DNA of 64,000 nt from contig JAEOTH010000125.1 of the NCBI GenBank assembly GCA_016839915.1, positions 1-64,000 on the forward strand, read 5' to 3'. The notes beneath the pieces were generated by a model, which searched no databases, was not told the DNA's origin, and saw only the letters and a program-made list of their open reading frames with translations. This DNA is from Promethearchaeota archaeon. GTDB lineage: Archaea > Asgardarchaeota > Lokiarchaeia > Sigyniarchaeales > SOKP01. Shown here piece by piece: positions 47,773 through 57,862 of this stretch (the stretch's first letter is position 1; the number at the start of each line of letters is the position of its first letter). The translations under genes and the position numbers were made by a program.

Positions 47773-49374
47773 TTAATGTCTAAAAACTCTTTTACCACAA
47801 AAAACTAGAGCGCAGTTTAATTCATCAGCACGCTTAACTACCATATCATCTCTAATAGATCCGCCAGGATTTATAATCGCTTTAGCACCAGATTCTACTG
47901 CTACTTCTAAACCATCTGGAAAAGGGAAAAATGAGTCTGTTCCCATAACAGAATTTTTGAGTTCTTCTTTATGGCCAAACTCTATAGCCTTTTGGGCGGC
48001 TAATATAACGACATGCACTCTACTCTGTTGTCCAGCTCCAATTCCTATAGTATTTATTCCATTATCATAAATTTGAGCAAAACATGCTGAATTCGACTTA
48101 GCCCATTTAGAAACTTTATAAGCAAATATTAATGCTTCCTTTTCGGTATTATTCACCTTTTTCTTACTTACTACATTCCATTCTTTAATAATTGGTTTAC
48201 TGTCATATTCTTGAACAACTAAACCTCCCAGTACACTTCTAACTTCAAGGTTCTTATATATATCTTCTTTTTTATCAAGGAAATCTTTAAATTCAAGTAT
48301 AATTAAATTTTTTTTTTGTTTTAGAATTTCTAAAGCCTCACTTTCGAATGAGGGTGCTATCATTACATCTAGAAATATTTTTTCTTTATTTACTATAAAA
48401 TCAGCAACATCCTTTTTTAGTTCTTTATTAAACCCCCAGATTCCTCCAAAAGCAGATAAAGGATCTGTACTAAACGCTTTCTTTACTGAGGTTAATTGAT
48501 CTTTTTTATCGATTGCTACACCATTAGGACTCGTATGTTTTAGAATTGATGTAACATAATGTTCTGGACCAAAATCTAAAAGAATTTGCATACAAGAATC
48601 GATATCTAAATAATTATTAAATGATATTTGTTTTCCACTAAGTTGTTTTAAGCTATGGAGCCCAAATTTTGATGATAAATCTCTATAATAAGCTGCTGCT
48701 TGATCCCAATTTTCACCATAGCGACAATCTTGAACTTTTTCAAAAGTTTTGATGAGATATCGTCCCATGATTAAATTGGGGTTATAAATGCTCTGTAAAT
48801 AATTGGTAATTGCTGCATTGTAATCTGCCATTATAGTGAAAACCTCTTGAGCTAATGAAGCTCTAGTTTTATCACTGATTCCTCCAGAATTTCTTAATTC
48901 CTTTAAAATTTCGTTATAATAGTTTGAACTAGGAACTACTACTACATCTAGAAAGTTCTTTGCTGCTGCTCGTATCATGGTAGGGCCCCCAATGTCGATT
49001 TGTTCCAGAGCATCTTGTAAAGTAGTATCTGGTTTTTCTATAGCCTCTTTGAAATTATATAAATTACAAACTACCATATCAATCGGAGGAATATTATATT
49101 TTTGAGCATCTTGAACATCCTTATTTATATTTCTCCGAAAAAGTATTCCTCCTTCGATTTTTGGGTGGAGAGTTTTTACTCTTCCATTAAACATCTCAGG
49201 TGATTTGGTATAGTCAGAAATTTTGATATAATTAATTCCATTTTCTTCTAATAGTTTACCAGTGCCACCTGTAGATAAAATCTCCACATTAAATTCGTCC
49301 ACTAAAGCCTTAACAAAATTAATGACACCACTCTTATCAAAAACGCTAATAATTGCTCTTTTTATCGTTTTCAT
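47773..49374 (-). CDS. purH: PurH: AICAR transformylase / IMP cyclohydrolase
   Basis: AIISVFDKSGVINFVKAL...LSTGGTGKLLEENGI...GRVKTLHPKIEGGIL...SDPLSAFGGIWGFN...GAGQQSRVHVV...DSFFPFPDGLE. Confidence 0.95.
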   Translation of the reverse strand: MKTIKRAIISVFDKSGVINFVKALVDEFNVEILSTGGTGKLLEENGINYIKISDYTKSPEMFNGRVKTLHPKIEGGILFRRNINKDVQDAQKYNIPPIDMVVCNLYNFKEAIEKPDTTLQDALEQIDIGGPTMIRAAAKNFLDVVVVPSSNYYNEILKELRNSGGISDKTRASLAQEVFTIMADYNAAITNYLQSIYNPNLIMGRYLIKTFEKVQDCRYGENWDQAAAYYRDLSSKFGLHSLKQLSGKQISFNNYLDIDSCMQILLDFGPEHYVTSILKHTSPNGVAIDKKDQLTSVKKAFSTDPLSAFGGIWGFNKELKKDVADFIVNKEKIFLDVMIAPSFESEALEILKQKKNLIILEFKDFLDKKEDIYKNLEVRSVLGGLVVQEYDSKPIIKEWNVVSKKKVNNTEKEALIFAYKVSKWAKSNSACFAQIYDNGINTIGIGAGQQSRVHVVILAAQKAIEFGHKEELKNSVMGTDSFFPFPDGLEVAVESGAKAIINPGGSIRDDMVVKRADELNCALVFCGKRVFRH

Positions 49375-49587
49375 TAAAAATCAATTTACTAATTTGCTTA
49401 TTTAATATTAGTAATAATTACAAAGAAAAGTTTACTGTTGTTAAAAATTTATTAATAGAGCTTTAATAAGTGAATTTTGAACGAAGAATTTATAATTAAG
49501 AAACAAACACTCTTTTTTGCGATTACGATACAAATGTATAAAAAGGATGTTAACATAAGAATTATCCGAAACGCATCTTATAAGCAT

Positions 49588-51054
49588 TTAAAACTTTCCA
49601 ATAAGATCGTGTGGAGATGTTTCACGCTGCCCAACAATTGAGACAATTCCTATTGATGCTTTTTTCATCTCTTCAATAGATCCCGCACCAGCATAAATCA
49701 TTCCATTAGATAATCCTTCTTTCAAAGTTGCTAAAACACCAGTTACATCTCCCACATAGGCTACATAATCACTAACACCTTCAGTTAACATTTTTGAGCC
49801 TTCAACATAACGGTCTGCTATATAACCTGACACTCTCGCATCTTTACTTCCCATCCCGCGATAAATTTTTACTTTTCTTCCAGCAATAGTATCTATAAAA
49901 CCAGGAGATTCATCTGTACCAGCAAAGAAATGACCTGACATTATTAAATCAGCACCTGCAGCAAAGGCTTTTGGTAAGTCCCCTGGCTTAGTGAATCCCC
50001 CATCTGCAATTAAAGATATTTTCGGATTATAATCTTGTATAGCATCAGCTACTTGCGCTGTAGCAAATAGAGTTGGAGCACCCACACCTGTTTGTATTGA
50101 TGTTGTGCAAATTGAACCAGACCCCATTCCAACTTTTAAACCTATGAACCGTTCCTCTACAAAATCACATTTTGTGATTAAATATTCCGCAGCTTGGTAA
50201 GTTCCAATATTCCCTAAAACAAAATCTGATTCTAAAAGTTTCATTAACTTCATTGTACCGTCGATATCATCTTTCTTATAAAAATCGGCAACGTCTATAA
50301 AAAAAATATCTACATATTTATCAATTTCTTTCAATAATTCTTGATCTTGAGAGGATTCTGGGAATTTAGGGGATAATGCTAAAGCACATAATAAATGTCC
50401 TTCATCATCTTTAGAAGCAAATGGAAATTCTGGAGCTAAATCTTTCTTTGTTATTAAACCTTTCAACAGACCATCTTTATCTATAATGGGTAACTTTTCT
50501 TTACGTGACTCGTATAAAATTTTCAGTGCTTCTTCTCTCGAAGCTCCAGGTTTGATGGAAATTACATCTTTGGTCATATAGTCTTTAATTACCCCATTTT
50601 GTATATCTTTTTCAAAAAAAGGAATGTCACGCTTAGTAAAAATGCCACATACTTTATTAGCTTCATTGACTACTACGATCCCACTGATATTATAATTGTC
50701 CATCATAAATTTCGCTTTAGAGACTTTTCCATTAGGGCTAATTGTTGCTACGTCGTCAATTACAAAAGACCTGGCTCGTTTAACAATTCTTACCATTTCT
50801 AATTGTCTTTCATATGAACAATTACGATGTAAAACTCCAAGACCACCTCGTAAAGCCATATGGATTGCCATACTTTCTTCAGTGACTGTATCCATAGCTG
50901 ATGATAATATAGGAAGTTTGAAATGATAATGACCTAAATTTGAAGATATATCAACTTCTGAAGGCGAGAAATTCGTGAATCCAGGTAGTACTAGTACATC
51001 ATCAAATGTAGCTATAAGTTCTTTTGAATGTATTTTTTCACGGAAATTCGACAT
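49588..51054 (-). CDS. guaB: IMP dehydrogenase (CBS-containing)
   Basis: TFDDVLVLPGFTNFSPSEVDISS...PILSSAMDTVTEESMAIHMALRGGLGVLHRN...GMGSGSICTT...IADGGFTKPGDLPKAFAAGADLIMSG. Confidence 0.93.
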   Translation of the reverse strand: MSNFREKIHSKELIATFDDVLVLPGFTNFSPSEVDISSNLGHYHFKLPILSSAMDTVTEESMAIHMALRGGLGVLHRNCSYERQLEMVRIVKRARSFVIDDVATISPNGKVSKAKFMMDNYNISGIVVVNEANKVCGIFTKRDIPFFEKDIQNGVIKDYMTKDVISIKPGASREEALKILYESRKEKLPIIDKDGLLKGLITKKDLAPEFPFASKDDEGHLLCALALSPKFPESSQDQELLKEIDKYVDIFFIDVADFYKKDDIDGTMKLMKLLESDFVLGNIGTYQAAEYLITKCDFVEERFIGLKVGMGSGSICTTSIQTGVGAPTLFATAQVADAIQDYNPKISLIADGGFTKPGDLPKAFAAGADLIMSGHFFAGTDESPGFIDTIAGRKVKIYRGMGSKDARVSGYIADRYVEGSKMLTEGVSDYVAYVGDVTGVLATLKEGLSNGMIYAGAGSIEEMKKASIGIVSIVGQRETSPHDLIGKF

Positions 51055-51232
51055 TTGTTAGCCTCGTTAAAGATCTACTATAATTTTCTTCTTATAACGT
51101 AAAATTATATGTTATAATATTAAAGATATTCGTATTATGACAAACTTATAAATTTTTGGTATTGACTATTTAATTAGTATTTCTAAACTAATTATGAGCC
51201 TATAGAATTAAAAAATAAGAAAAAAAATAAAT

Positions 51233-52048
51233 TTAGACGGGAATATCCCGTTTATTAAATATTATTACTGCTGATATTATTAGAACCACAGAATATGTCA
51301 AAAGAATTGCAATATGTAATCCTACATTATCCCAAATATGATTCACAAGGAGATTGGACATATCTGAATAGAAGAATATACTGATACGTTTAATTTCTTG
51401 AGCTCCTTCCGGAAAAGCTTTCCAAAATTGTCCTACTGCATAGAAAAATATTACTACTCCAAACCCAAAAGCTAATGCTCTTTTAGAAGATAAGAATGTA
51501 GAGAAGAAATACCCTGTACTTATTAGAGCAACCATAAAAATGTAACTCCACAGAAATGCAAAAAGAATTTCATTTAAAAAAATGGGAGTAACAGTTGCAG
51601 TTGGAAAAATCATAATACCTAAAAGGACACTCACCATAATACTATAGAAAATGAACAGCATTTCAATTAAGAAAGCAAAATATTTTCCTAAGGTAAACTC
51701 AGTACGTGTAATAGGTTTTGACAATATTATATCAATTGTTTTAAAATCAATCTCCTTTGGGATATTTTGCGCAGATTTTAAAATAAAATATATTCCAAAG
51801 TAGAACCAAGATATTGAAAATAGATAGATGTTAAGAAAACCACCGAATTCGCCAAGAGAAGCGAATTGCCCAACCATTAGGCGAATCGCTTCTGGATAGG
51901 CTTCAAAAGCTTCTTCTAATCCCGCAAGCATTTCCGGATCAAAAAAACTTACAAACCACATAAAGAAAATGGACATCAAAGCCGTGAAAATTAAGATGCT
52001 TTTATAATCCTTTTTCAATTCTTTCCCGATTATATGCATTACTTTCAA
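51233..52048 (-). CDS. ABC-2 type transporter permease
   Basis: Six TM segments; adjacent to ABC ATPase with 4-nt overlap. Confidence 0.85.
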   Translation of the reverse strand: MKVMHIIGKELKKDYKSILIFTALMSIFFMWFVSFFDPEMLAGLEEAFEAYPEAIRLMVGQFASLGEFGGFLNIYLFSISWFYFGIYFILKSAQNIPKEIDFKTIDIILSKPITRTEFTLGKYFAFLIEMLFIFYSIMVSVLLGIMIFPTATVTPIFLNEILFAFLWSYIFMVALISTGYFFSTFLSSKRALAFGFGVVIFFYAVGQFWKAFPEGAQEIKRISIFFYSDMSNLLVNHIWDNVGLHIAILLTYSVVLIISAVIIFNKRDIPV

Positions 52049-53001
52049 GCGATTTTACCTCCTTTTGGTTTGCCTTCATCATAATATTGTAAAAAAATAT
52101 TTTCTAGAGTGGAATGTGCGATTGAAAAGTCTTTAATAGGAAGCCCATCCCAATCTTGTTCACTTATTTCACATAAGATTTTCCGAGCTTGAATCGGTGT
52201 TAATAAAAATTCAAGCTGAGTTAGAAATTCATATTTTATTATTGATTCAGGATATTCAGATTCTAGAAATGATTTAAATTTTTTCATGCTTTCTGGAGTC
52301 TTAAAGATCAATTCTATATGTTTCAAGTTTTTTGCTTTAAGATCGTCTACATTAGATATTTCAACAATTTTACCACTTTTAATAATTGCCACTCTGCTAC
52401 AGAATTTTTCAATTTCAGAAAGCACGTGACTACAAAGAAATACTGTACATTTTGATTCCTTCTGGCGTTCTGATACAATACGATAAAACTCTGATTGCAT
52501 CAATGGATCAAGCCCAGAAGTTGGTTCATCCATTATTAAAAGATCAAATTTTCCCATAAGAGCAGATAAAACTCCTACTTTTTGTTTATTACCCTTACTT
52601 AAAACACCGACTTTTCGATTCATATCTAGTTTAAGACGTTCTGATACTTCTTCAACAAAATTCCAATCGATTTCAATATCATAGAGCTTCGCAAAATATT
52701 TTATTAATTCATTTGCTGGCATATTTTTGTATAATCCTAATTCACCAGGTAAATACCCAATTCGATTCCGTATTTTCACGTCTTTTTTAGGATTGATCTT
52801 TTCACCTAAAATTGTTATATCTCCTGCATCGGCGTTGAGAAAACCAAGTATGCATCTAATGGTGGTAGTTTTTCCAGCTCCGTTTGGTCCTAAATAACCA
52901 AATCGAGATCCCTGGGGTACTTCAAATGAAATATCATCTACAGCTTTAATTTTTCCATGGTCATAATATTTTATTAAGTTTTTAACTTCTATTGCATTCA
53001 T
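52045..53001 (-). CDS. ABC transporter ATP-binding protein
   Basis: YLGPNGAGKTTTIRCILGFL; LSKGNKQKVGVLSALMG; LLIMDEPTSGLDP. Confidence 0.95.
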   Translation of the reverse strand: MNAIEVKNLIKYYDHGKIKAVDDISFEVPQGSRFGYLGPNGAGKTTTIRCILGFLNADAGDITILGEKINPKKDVKIRNRIGYLPGELGLYKNMPANELIKYFAKLYDIEIDWNFVEEVSERLKLDMNRKVGVLSKGNKQKVGVLSALMGKFDLLIMDEPTSGLDPLMQSEFYRIVSERQKESKCTVFLCSHVLSEIEKFCSRVAIIKSGKIVEISNVDDLKAKNLKHIELIFKTPESMKKFKSFLESEYPESIIKYEFLTQLEFLLTPIQARKILCEISEQDWDGLPIKDFSIAHSTLENIFLQYYDEGKPKGGKIA

Positions 53002-53204
53002 TTTTCAATCATTTTTAATATTTTCATTTTTAATGAAATTTATTAATCTTCAGATCATTAATATGAAACTGCATATTTAAGTGTTTCACTTTGTGTGAAC
53101 TTCAGCAATTGTGAAATTCACTAAATTTAAATAATTAAAAAATAATATTATTTATAAGAATAATTAAAAAATTATGACGTTTACTACCAATTGCAGTAAT
53201 TAAA

Positions 53205-53993
53205 ATGGTTGAACAGAATAGAATTCCAAAATTGTTGGATTTAACACGCAAAATTGCTCAAAATTATTTGGAAAATAATAAAATTAGTCATATAAAACCA
53301 GTAAAAGAAAAAGTTAAAGATCTACTTACTAATCCACTATGGAATGATAAATCAATTTTTCTGTTAAAACAACTAATTGATGAGAAAGATTTATCACAGA
53401 AAGAATTTGATTCTTTATGGAATGATATAGAAGAAATCTTTGATAATTATTATCAAGATTACTTGAAAAAGAAAACCTATATCTTTCAGGGAAAAATCCG
53501 TCAATACGAAAAAAGACTTCTTGATTTTTTTGTAAAAGCAGGGAAGTTAAAAAGTCAAAATTATGTTTTAGCATCAATAATTGGGTGTTTACTTATCCAT
53601 AAATCAACCCCTTTAACTCAAGCTCAAATAAAAGAACTTACTGGACTTTCTAAAGGAGGGATATCTACAAATTTAAAATTATTAGAAATGACTCCAATAA
53701 TTAAAAAAGAATTGATTAAAGGGTCAAGAAAATATTCATATTCATTTGGTGGTGACTTATCAGAGATTGCATCAAACACAGGGCTTTATAAATATGAGAC
53801 TAATGAGATTGTGAAAAATTTCTTAAATGCAAAAGCTTTAGAATTAGAAAATTTCAAAGATAAAAATGGATATAAAATCTTGTCTCAAAGAATTAAAGAT
53901 ATCAATGATAATTTTTTGATGATTCATCGTAAATTAATTAAATTTATTATCGAATCTGATTTTATTAAATCTCTTGAGGGTTATGATTCATGA
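53205..53993 (+). CDS. GbsR/MarR-like winged-helix regulator (equivalent to the N-terminal half of 62095-63174)
   Basis: LASIIGCLLIHKSTPLTQAQIKELTGLSKGGISTNLKLLEMTPIIKKELIKGSRKYSYSFGGDLSEI. Confidence 0.8.
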   Translation: MVEQNRIPKLLDLTRKIAQNYLENNKISHIKPVKEKVKDLLTNPLWNDKSIFLLKQLIDEKDLSQKEFDSLWNDIEEIFDNYYQDYLKKKTYIFQGKIRQYEKRLLDFFVKAGKLKSQNYVLASIIGCLLIHKSTPLTQAQIKELTGLSKGGISTNLKLLEMTPIIKKELIKGSRKYSYSFGGDLSEIASNTGLYKYETNEIVKNFLNAKALELENFKDKNGYKILSQRIKDINDNFLMIHRKLIKFIIESDFIKSLEGYDS

Positions 53994-54499
53994 GTGATGT
54001 AGAACCATTTGATCTCGAAATCAAAAAAATTGAAGGAGAAATAGTTGATTTTTTACTTAGTAACCCTCTTTTCGCCCTCGAAAAATCCATAATTTCCACA
54101 ATAAAAGCATACTTCATTACAAGAAAAAATTTAACACAGGACATGATTCATAAATTAACAGGTTTTTCAAGAGGAAAAATTTCACAAGAGTTAAAAAACT
54201 TAGTAGAAATGAGTTTTATAGAAAAGACTAATATATCTAGTATGGGAGAAATTACCTATTCAATGAAGTCTGCTACAAAAGCTTTTCTTATTAACTTTTT
54301 GAATGCTCAAAAAGATATTTACGAATTTTATAATGAAATTAATGATTTAAAAACCGAAATGGAAGCAGAAAGAAGTGAATTAGAAAGTCTTTATGGATAT
54401 AAGGATCTTTATGATATTATTTCATTATTTACTATCTCATTACCGTTAACTTCTGAAATTATTAAAATATTAGAAAAAGAATTAATAGATCTAACATAA
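53990..54499 (+). CDS. GbsR/MarR-like winged-helix regulator (equivalent to the C-terminal half of 62095-63174)
   Basis: IKAYFITRKNLTQDMIHKLTGFSRGKISQELKNLVEMSFIEKTNISSMGEITYSMKSATKAFLINFL; ATGA overlap with the previous gene. Confidence 0.8.
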   Translation: MSDVEPFDLEIKKIEGEIVDFLLSNPLFALEKSIISTIKAYFITRKNLTQDMIHKLTGFSRGKISQELKNLVEMSFIEKTNISSMGEITYSMKSATKAFLINFLNAQKDIYEFYNEINDLKTEMEAERSELESLYGYKDLYDIISLFTISLPLTSEIIKILEKELIDLT

Positions 54500-54570
54500 A
54501 GTGGTAAGACCTGAATAGTTTTTAATCTAGGATATCCTTCCTATTAAAAATAAACAAATTACCTAATATT

Positions 54571-55251
54571 CTACCAAATAAGTGGAATTAATTTTTTCTT
54601 AGTTTTTTGAGCATATTCCTTATATCCGTCAAGTTCTTCATGGAGCATTCTATCTTCTAACATAGTGCGGATTATCAATCCAATAACTCCGAGTGCAGTA
54701 GGTATAAGTGAATAGAGAGAACCGAGCGCTAAACAATAAAAAACTATGAATAGAGTGAATCCTAAATACATAGGGTGACGTACAACTCTATAGGGTCCAG
54801 TTGTGATAACTGTATGTCCTCGTTCTTCTTGAATTTCTACTGCTTTTGATAAATATGTGTTTTCTTTCATAACTAAAAAGATAATTATTAATCCAAGAGA
54901 AAGTATGATAAAACCAATAATCTCAACCCAGAATGGAACGAATGACCAACTATACTTACGTTCAAATCCAGGAATGATGAATGTTGGTAAAAATCCGAAT
55001 CCCATTAATATCATGACAGCTTTATCCCATTTTTCTCTGAATTTGGGCTTAGACCTTTGTTGAAGTAATTCAGGGTCGTGCTTACTAAAATATAAAACTA
55101 CCACGGTGAAAAAGATTGTGAAAATAATTAGATAAATCCACGCTTCAAGCCATAAAAAGGTTCCAGCAGGAATAAATAATCCTACCCCAAGGAAAACAGT
55201 AACTATATAAACAGCAACTAATAATGTTGGTTTAGATATTTTTTTAGCCAT
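54571..55251 (-). CDS. Isoprenylcysteine carboxyl methyltransferase-like (PEMT/ICMT) membrane protein
   Basis: VEIQEERGHTVITTGPYRVVRHPMYLGFTLFIVFYCLALGSLYSLIP...RTMLEDRMLHEELDGYKEYAQKTKKKLIPLIW. Confidence 0.88.
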   Translation of the reverse strand: MAKKISKPTLLVAVYIVTVFLGVGLFIPAGTFLWLEAWIYLIIFTIFFTVVVLYFSKHDPELLQQRSKPKFREKWDKAVMILMGFGFLPTFIIPGFERKYSWSFVPFWVEIIGFIILSLGLIIIFLVMKENTYLSKAVEIQEERGHTVITTGPYRVVRHPMYLGFTLFIVFYCLALGSLYSLIPTALGVIGLIIRTMLEDRMLHEELDGYKEYAQKTKKKLIPLIW

Positions 55252-55464
55252 AGATAAAACTAGTTCTTATTACATTTAATAGTGTTAGTCTTTTTTAAAA
55301 AAACTAGTCAGGTTTTAATAGAGTTAGAACAATTTTAGTGCAGACTAAAAATTTGAAATCACTTATTTTTTGAAGTCTAATTTTTTTTTCTTTTTTTAGA
55401 AATTCTGTTATTCTTTTAAATTTCAGAAGTCAAAAAGTATAAAAAAAGAAATAAAAAAATGTTA

Positions 55465-56880
55465 TTATTCCGCTTCTATAGCGTTTATTAAGATTTGATG
55501 AGCTTTATCTCTGATTTTTATGATTTTTTCTGAAGATATTGATTCTTCCATGTGATTCAAAGTTATGCTTAGACTACCTCTATGTGTAACCACACCTAGA
55601 ACTAACTCGGTATAAGGAGAACATGAAGGCATCAAAATCAGATTCTTCAAAATTAATTCTCCATATTTTTCTGGAAAACCCGTCCTTCCAAGATTAGTCA
55701 TTATTTGGGCCATTGCGAATCCCTTCGAAAGTTTTTTCTTGATCATTTTATTTACTATATTTTTTTTGTCTGAGATAAATTCTTGAATTTTATCATAACT
55801 TTTTGATGTTGGAGGTATGAGGGGACCAAAAGCAGCGAAGATTTGAGCTTCAATTAATGTTGAGTTTAGTGCAAAAGCGTTTAGAGTACCTACTAATGTT
55901 TTTTTTCTTATTTCATTAGGTGTTACTTTTGTGTGAAATTTTTTAGCCATCTCCCAGAAATTGTCTTTATTGGAATATTTAAATTTTAGCTGTATTCCTC
56001 CCGCAAAAAAACCAAATTGTTCACCTACAGGGTTCTGGAGAAAATCTCTTAAATTCACAGCAAATGAGATATTCTGTAAATATTTTGGAAATTTAGAAGT
56101 TAATTGATTTTGAGCAATATTAAAAGAAATCATTAATGCTGTATTTACAGTCACCCCATATTTACGGCAAGCCATAATTAACGCCTCTGTTTGTTCCTTG
56201 GGAAGCTCATAAAAGTGTGCTTTATAAGTATAATTGTCCCAATAAACATTATGTAGAGCATAAAAATCACCATAGTCAAAAAGCAGTTCATTTTTTTCCC
56301 ATTTCTTGTTGATTGTCTTACCGAAAATTCGCATCGCCAAACTTGGTTTAATGTCAGAAGGTATATTATCTTCGTTAACCAATGGAGCAGGAGGCAATAT
56401 TTCAACTTCTTTCATAGGATCTCCTAAATACACCATTATATCTCTTGCTAAGTATGCCAAGGACATACCGTCACAAATTGTATGTTGACAAAAGATAATT
56501 AAATCTGAAATTTCAGTTGAATGAAGTAATACGAACCTAATTAGGGGCCCTTGTTCCATCTTAAAGGAGATTTTATGTTGTTGAATTATTTCATCCCTCC
56601 ATTGGTCATCCGAGTTACGATTGATAACTTTTAAGGGAATTAATAAATTTTTAGTTGCCACAAGATAGAGATCCTTTTCCTCATGTTGTAAGTGAGCATT
56701 AAGTATAGGATGACGTAGTTGCATTTTTTTTATAACCTCTTTCAAATGATCAATAGAAATATTACCAAGAATAGTTGCTATCATTGATATATTCGAATTT
56801 GGTACTTTTGAGTGCACACGCTCTCTTTGATTTAATTTCTTTTTGAAATATGTATTATTAAATTCAATCTGTTCTAACAT
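55465..56880 (-). CDS. Condensation-domain-type acyltransferase (HxxxDG)
   Basis: LIIFCQHTICDGMSLAYLARDI; PILNAHLQHEEKDLYLV; C-terminal half with NLGRTGFPEKYGEL. Confidence 0.75.
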   Translation of the reverse strand: MLEQIEFNNTYFKKKLNQRERVHSKVPNSNISMIATILGNISIDHLKEVIKKMQLRHPILNAHLQHEEKDLYLVATKNLLIPLKVINRNSDDQWRDEIIQQHKISFKMEQGPLIRFVLLHSTEISDLIIFCQHTICDGMSLAYLARDIMVYLGDPMKEVEILPPAPLVNEDNIPSDIKPSLAMRIFGKTINKKWEKNELLFDYGDFYALHNVYWDNYTYKAHFYELPKEQTEALIMACRKYGVTVNTALMISFNIAQNQLTSKFPKYLQNISFAVNLRDFLQNPVGEQFGFFAGGIQLKFKYSNKDNFWEMAKKFHTKVTPNEIRKKTLVGTLNAFALNSTLIEAQIFAAFGPLIPPTSKSYDKIQEFISDKKNIVNKMIKKKLSKGFAMAQIMTNLGRTGFPEKYGELILKNLILMPSCSPYTELVLGVVTHRGSLSITLNHMEESISSEKIIKIRDKAHQILINAIEAE

Positions 56881-56911
56881 TTTTTAAGACCTAAAAATTT
56901 ACATTATTGTT

Positions 56912-56932
56912 AAAGTGAGGTTTGCTCACTTT
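56912..56932. promoter_or_regulatory. Perfect inverted repeat AAAGTGAG-GTTTG-CTCACTTT, probable TetR operator
   Basis: 8-bp perfect palindromic arms, 5-nt spacer, in the divergent intergenic region between acyltransferase and TetR genes. Confidence 0.75.
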
Positions 56933-57009
56933 CAATAATTGTATATAACCAGAATATTTAAATGTTTTTGTGATTAATATTTAAATAAAAGTGAATAGTT
57001 TGCACAATT

Positions 57010-57585
57010 ATGTCTTCTCATAGAAAACGTTACGCGAGAGATAAGGATGAAAGGATTACCCAAGTTGTAAGAATCTCGCAAGAAATAATTGAAAATGAGG
57101 ATTATGATAATCTTTCAATGAATGTATTGCATAAACGTACAAAGATTCCTATAGGTACGTTATATAAGGATTTCCCTGATGGTAAAGAGGATGTTCTATT
57201 AGAAATATTGAAGGGTTTTAAGAATAAGTTTGATGAAAAATACAAAAAAATCGATGACGACAGTTTAAGAGATTTCTTCTACAATTCTTTAGATATTGGA
57301 CGAAAAAGAAGAAAATTCCTGATTGCGCTTCAGCTTGAAACATTGAGAAATCCAGATAGTTTTATTATGAAAGCAAGAAAATATGCTAATGACATTGACT
57401 TCAATCTATTTAAGCAAGTTATAGAATATATTTGTGGTCATTCAATAGAAAATGAGAAATTATTGGATATGCTAGCTATTTGGAAAGCTGTAATTCGTCA
57501 ACATATAATATTTAGGAATCTTTACGGTTCTGATGAAAAATTCATGAATCTGATTATTAAAATAATGAGAGGGTTAGGATCCTAA
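57010..57585 (+). CDS. TetR-family transcriptional regulator
   Basis: RITQVVRISQEIIENEDYDNLSMNVLHKRTKIPIGTLYKDFPDGKEDVLLEIL. Confidence 0.88.
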   Translation: MSSHRKRYARDKDERITQVVRISQEIIENEDYDNLSMNVLHKRTKIPIGTLYKDFPDGKEDVLLEILKGFKNKFDEKYKKIDDDSLRDFFYNSLDIGRKRRKFLIALQLETLRNPDSFIMKARKYANDIDFNLFKQVIEYICGHSIENEKLLDMLAIWKAVIRQHIIFRNLYGSDEKFMNLIIKIMRGLGS

Positions 57586-57862
57586 GATAACAAGGAATTT
57601 CAATTCTTTAGAATTAAAATCTAAGATTTAAATATCTGGTTTTAATAGAGCTAAAAAAATTTTAGTCATCATCTTAACAAAGTCTTCTTCGCAAATTTTT
57701 CTTTTATTTTTTTGATTGTGGACACAGAAATTTTTAGTTCGTGAGATGCTTACGACTATTTTTAAAATATATATTTTATTTATATTATAATCATTTTTAT
57801 TATACTACTTAGATGTAAATATAAATAATTATTTTTTTTAGTTTAAAGGATTAAGTGGAAAA

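Noticed and set aside
50599-50926. Plus-strand ORFs inside guaB
   Set aside because: Antisense to conserved IMPDH coding sequence
56178-56488. ORFs overlapping the acyltransferase gene
   Set aside because: Alternative frames of a well-supported coding region
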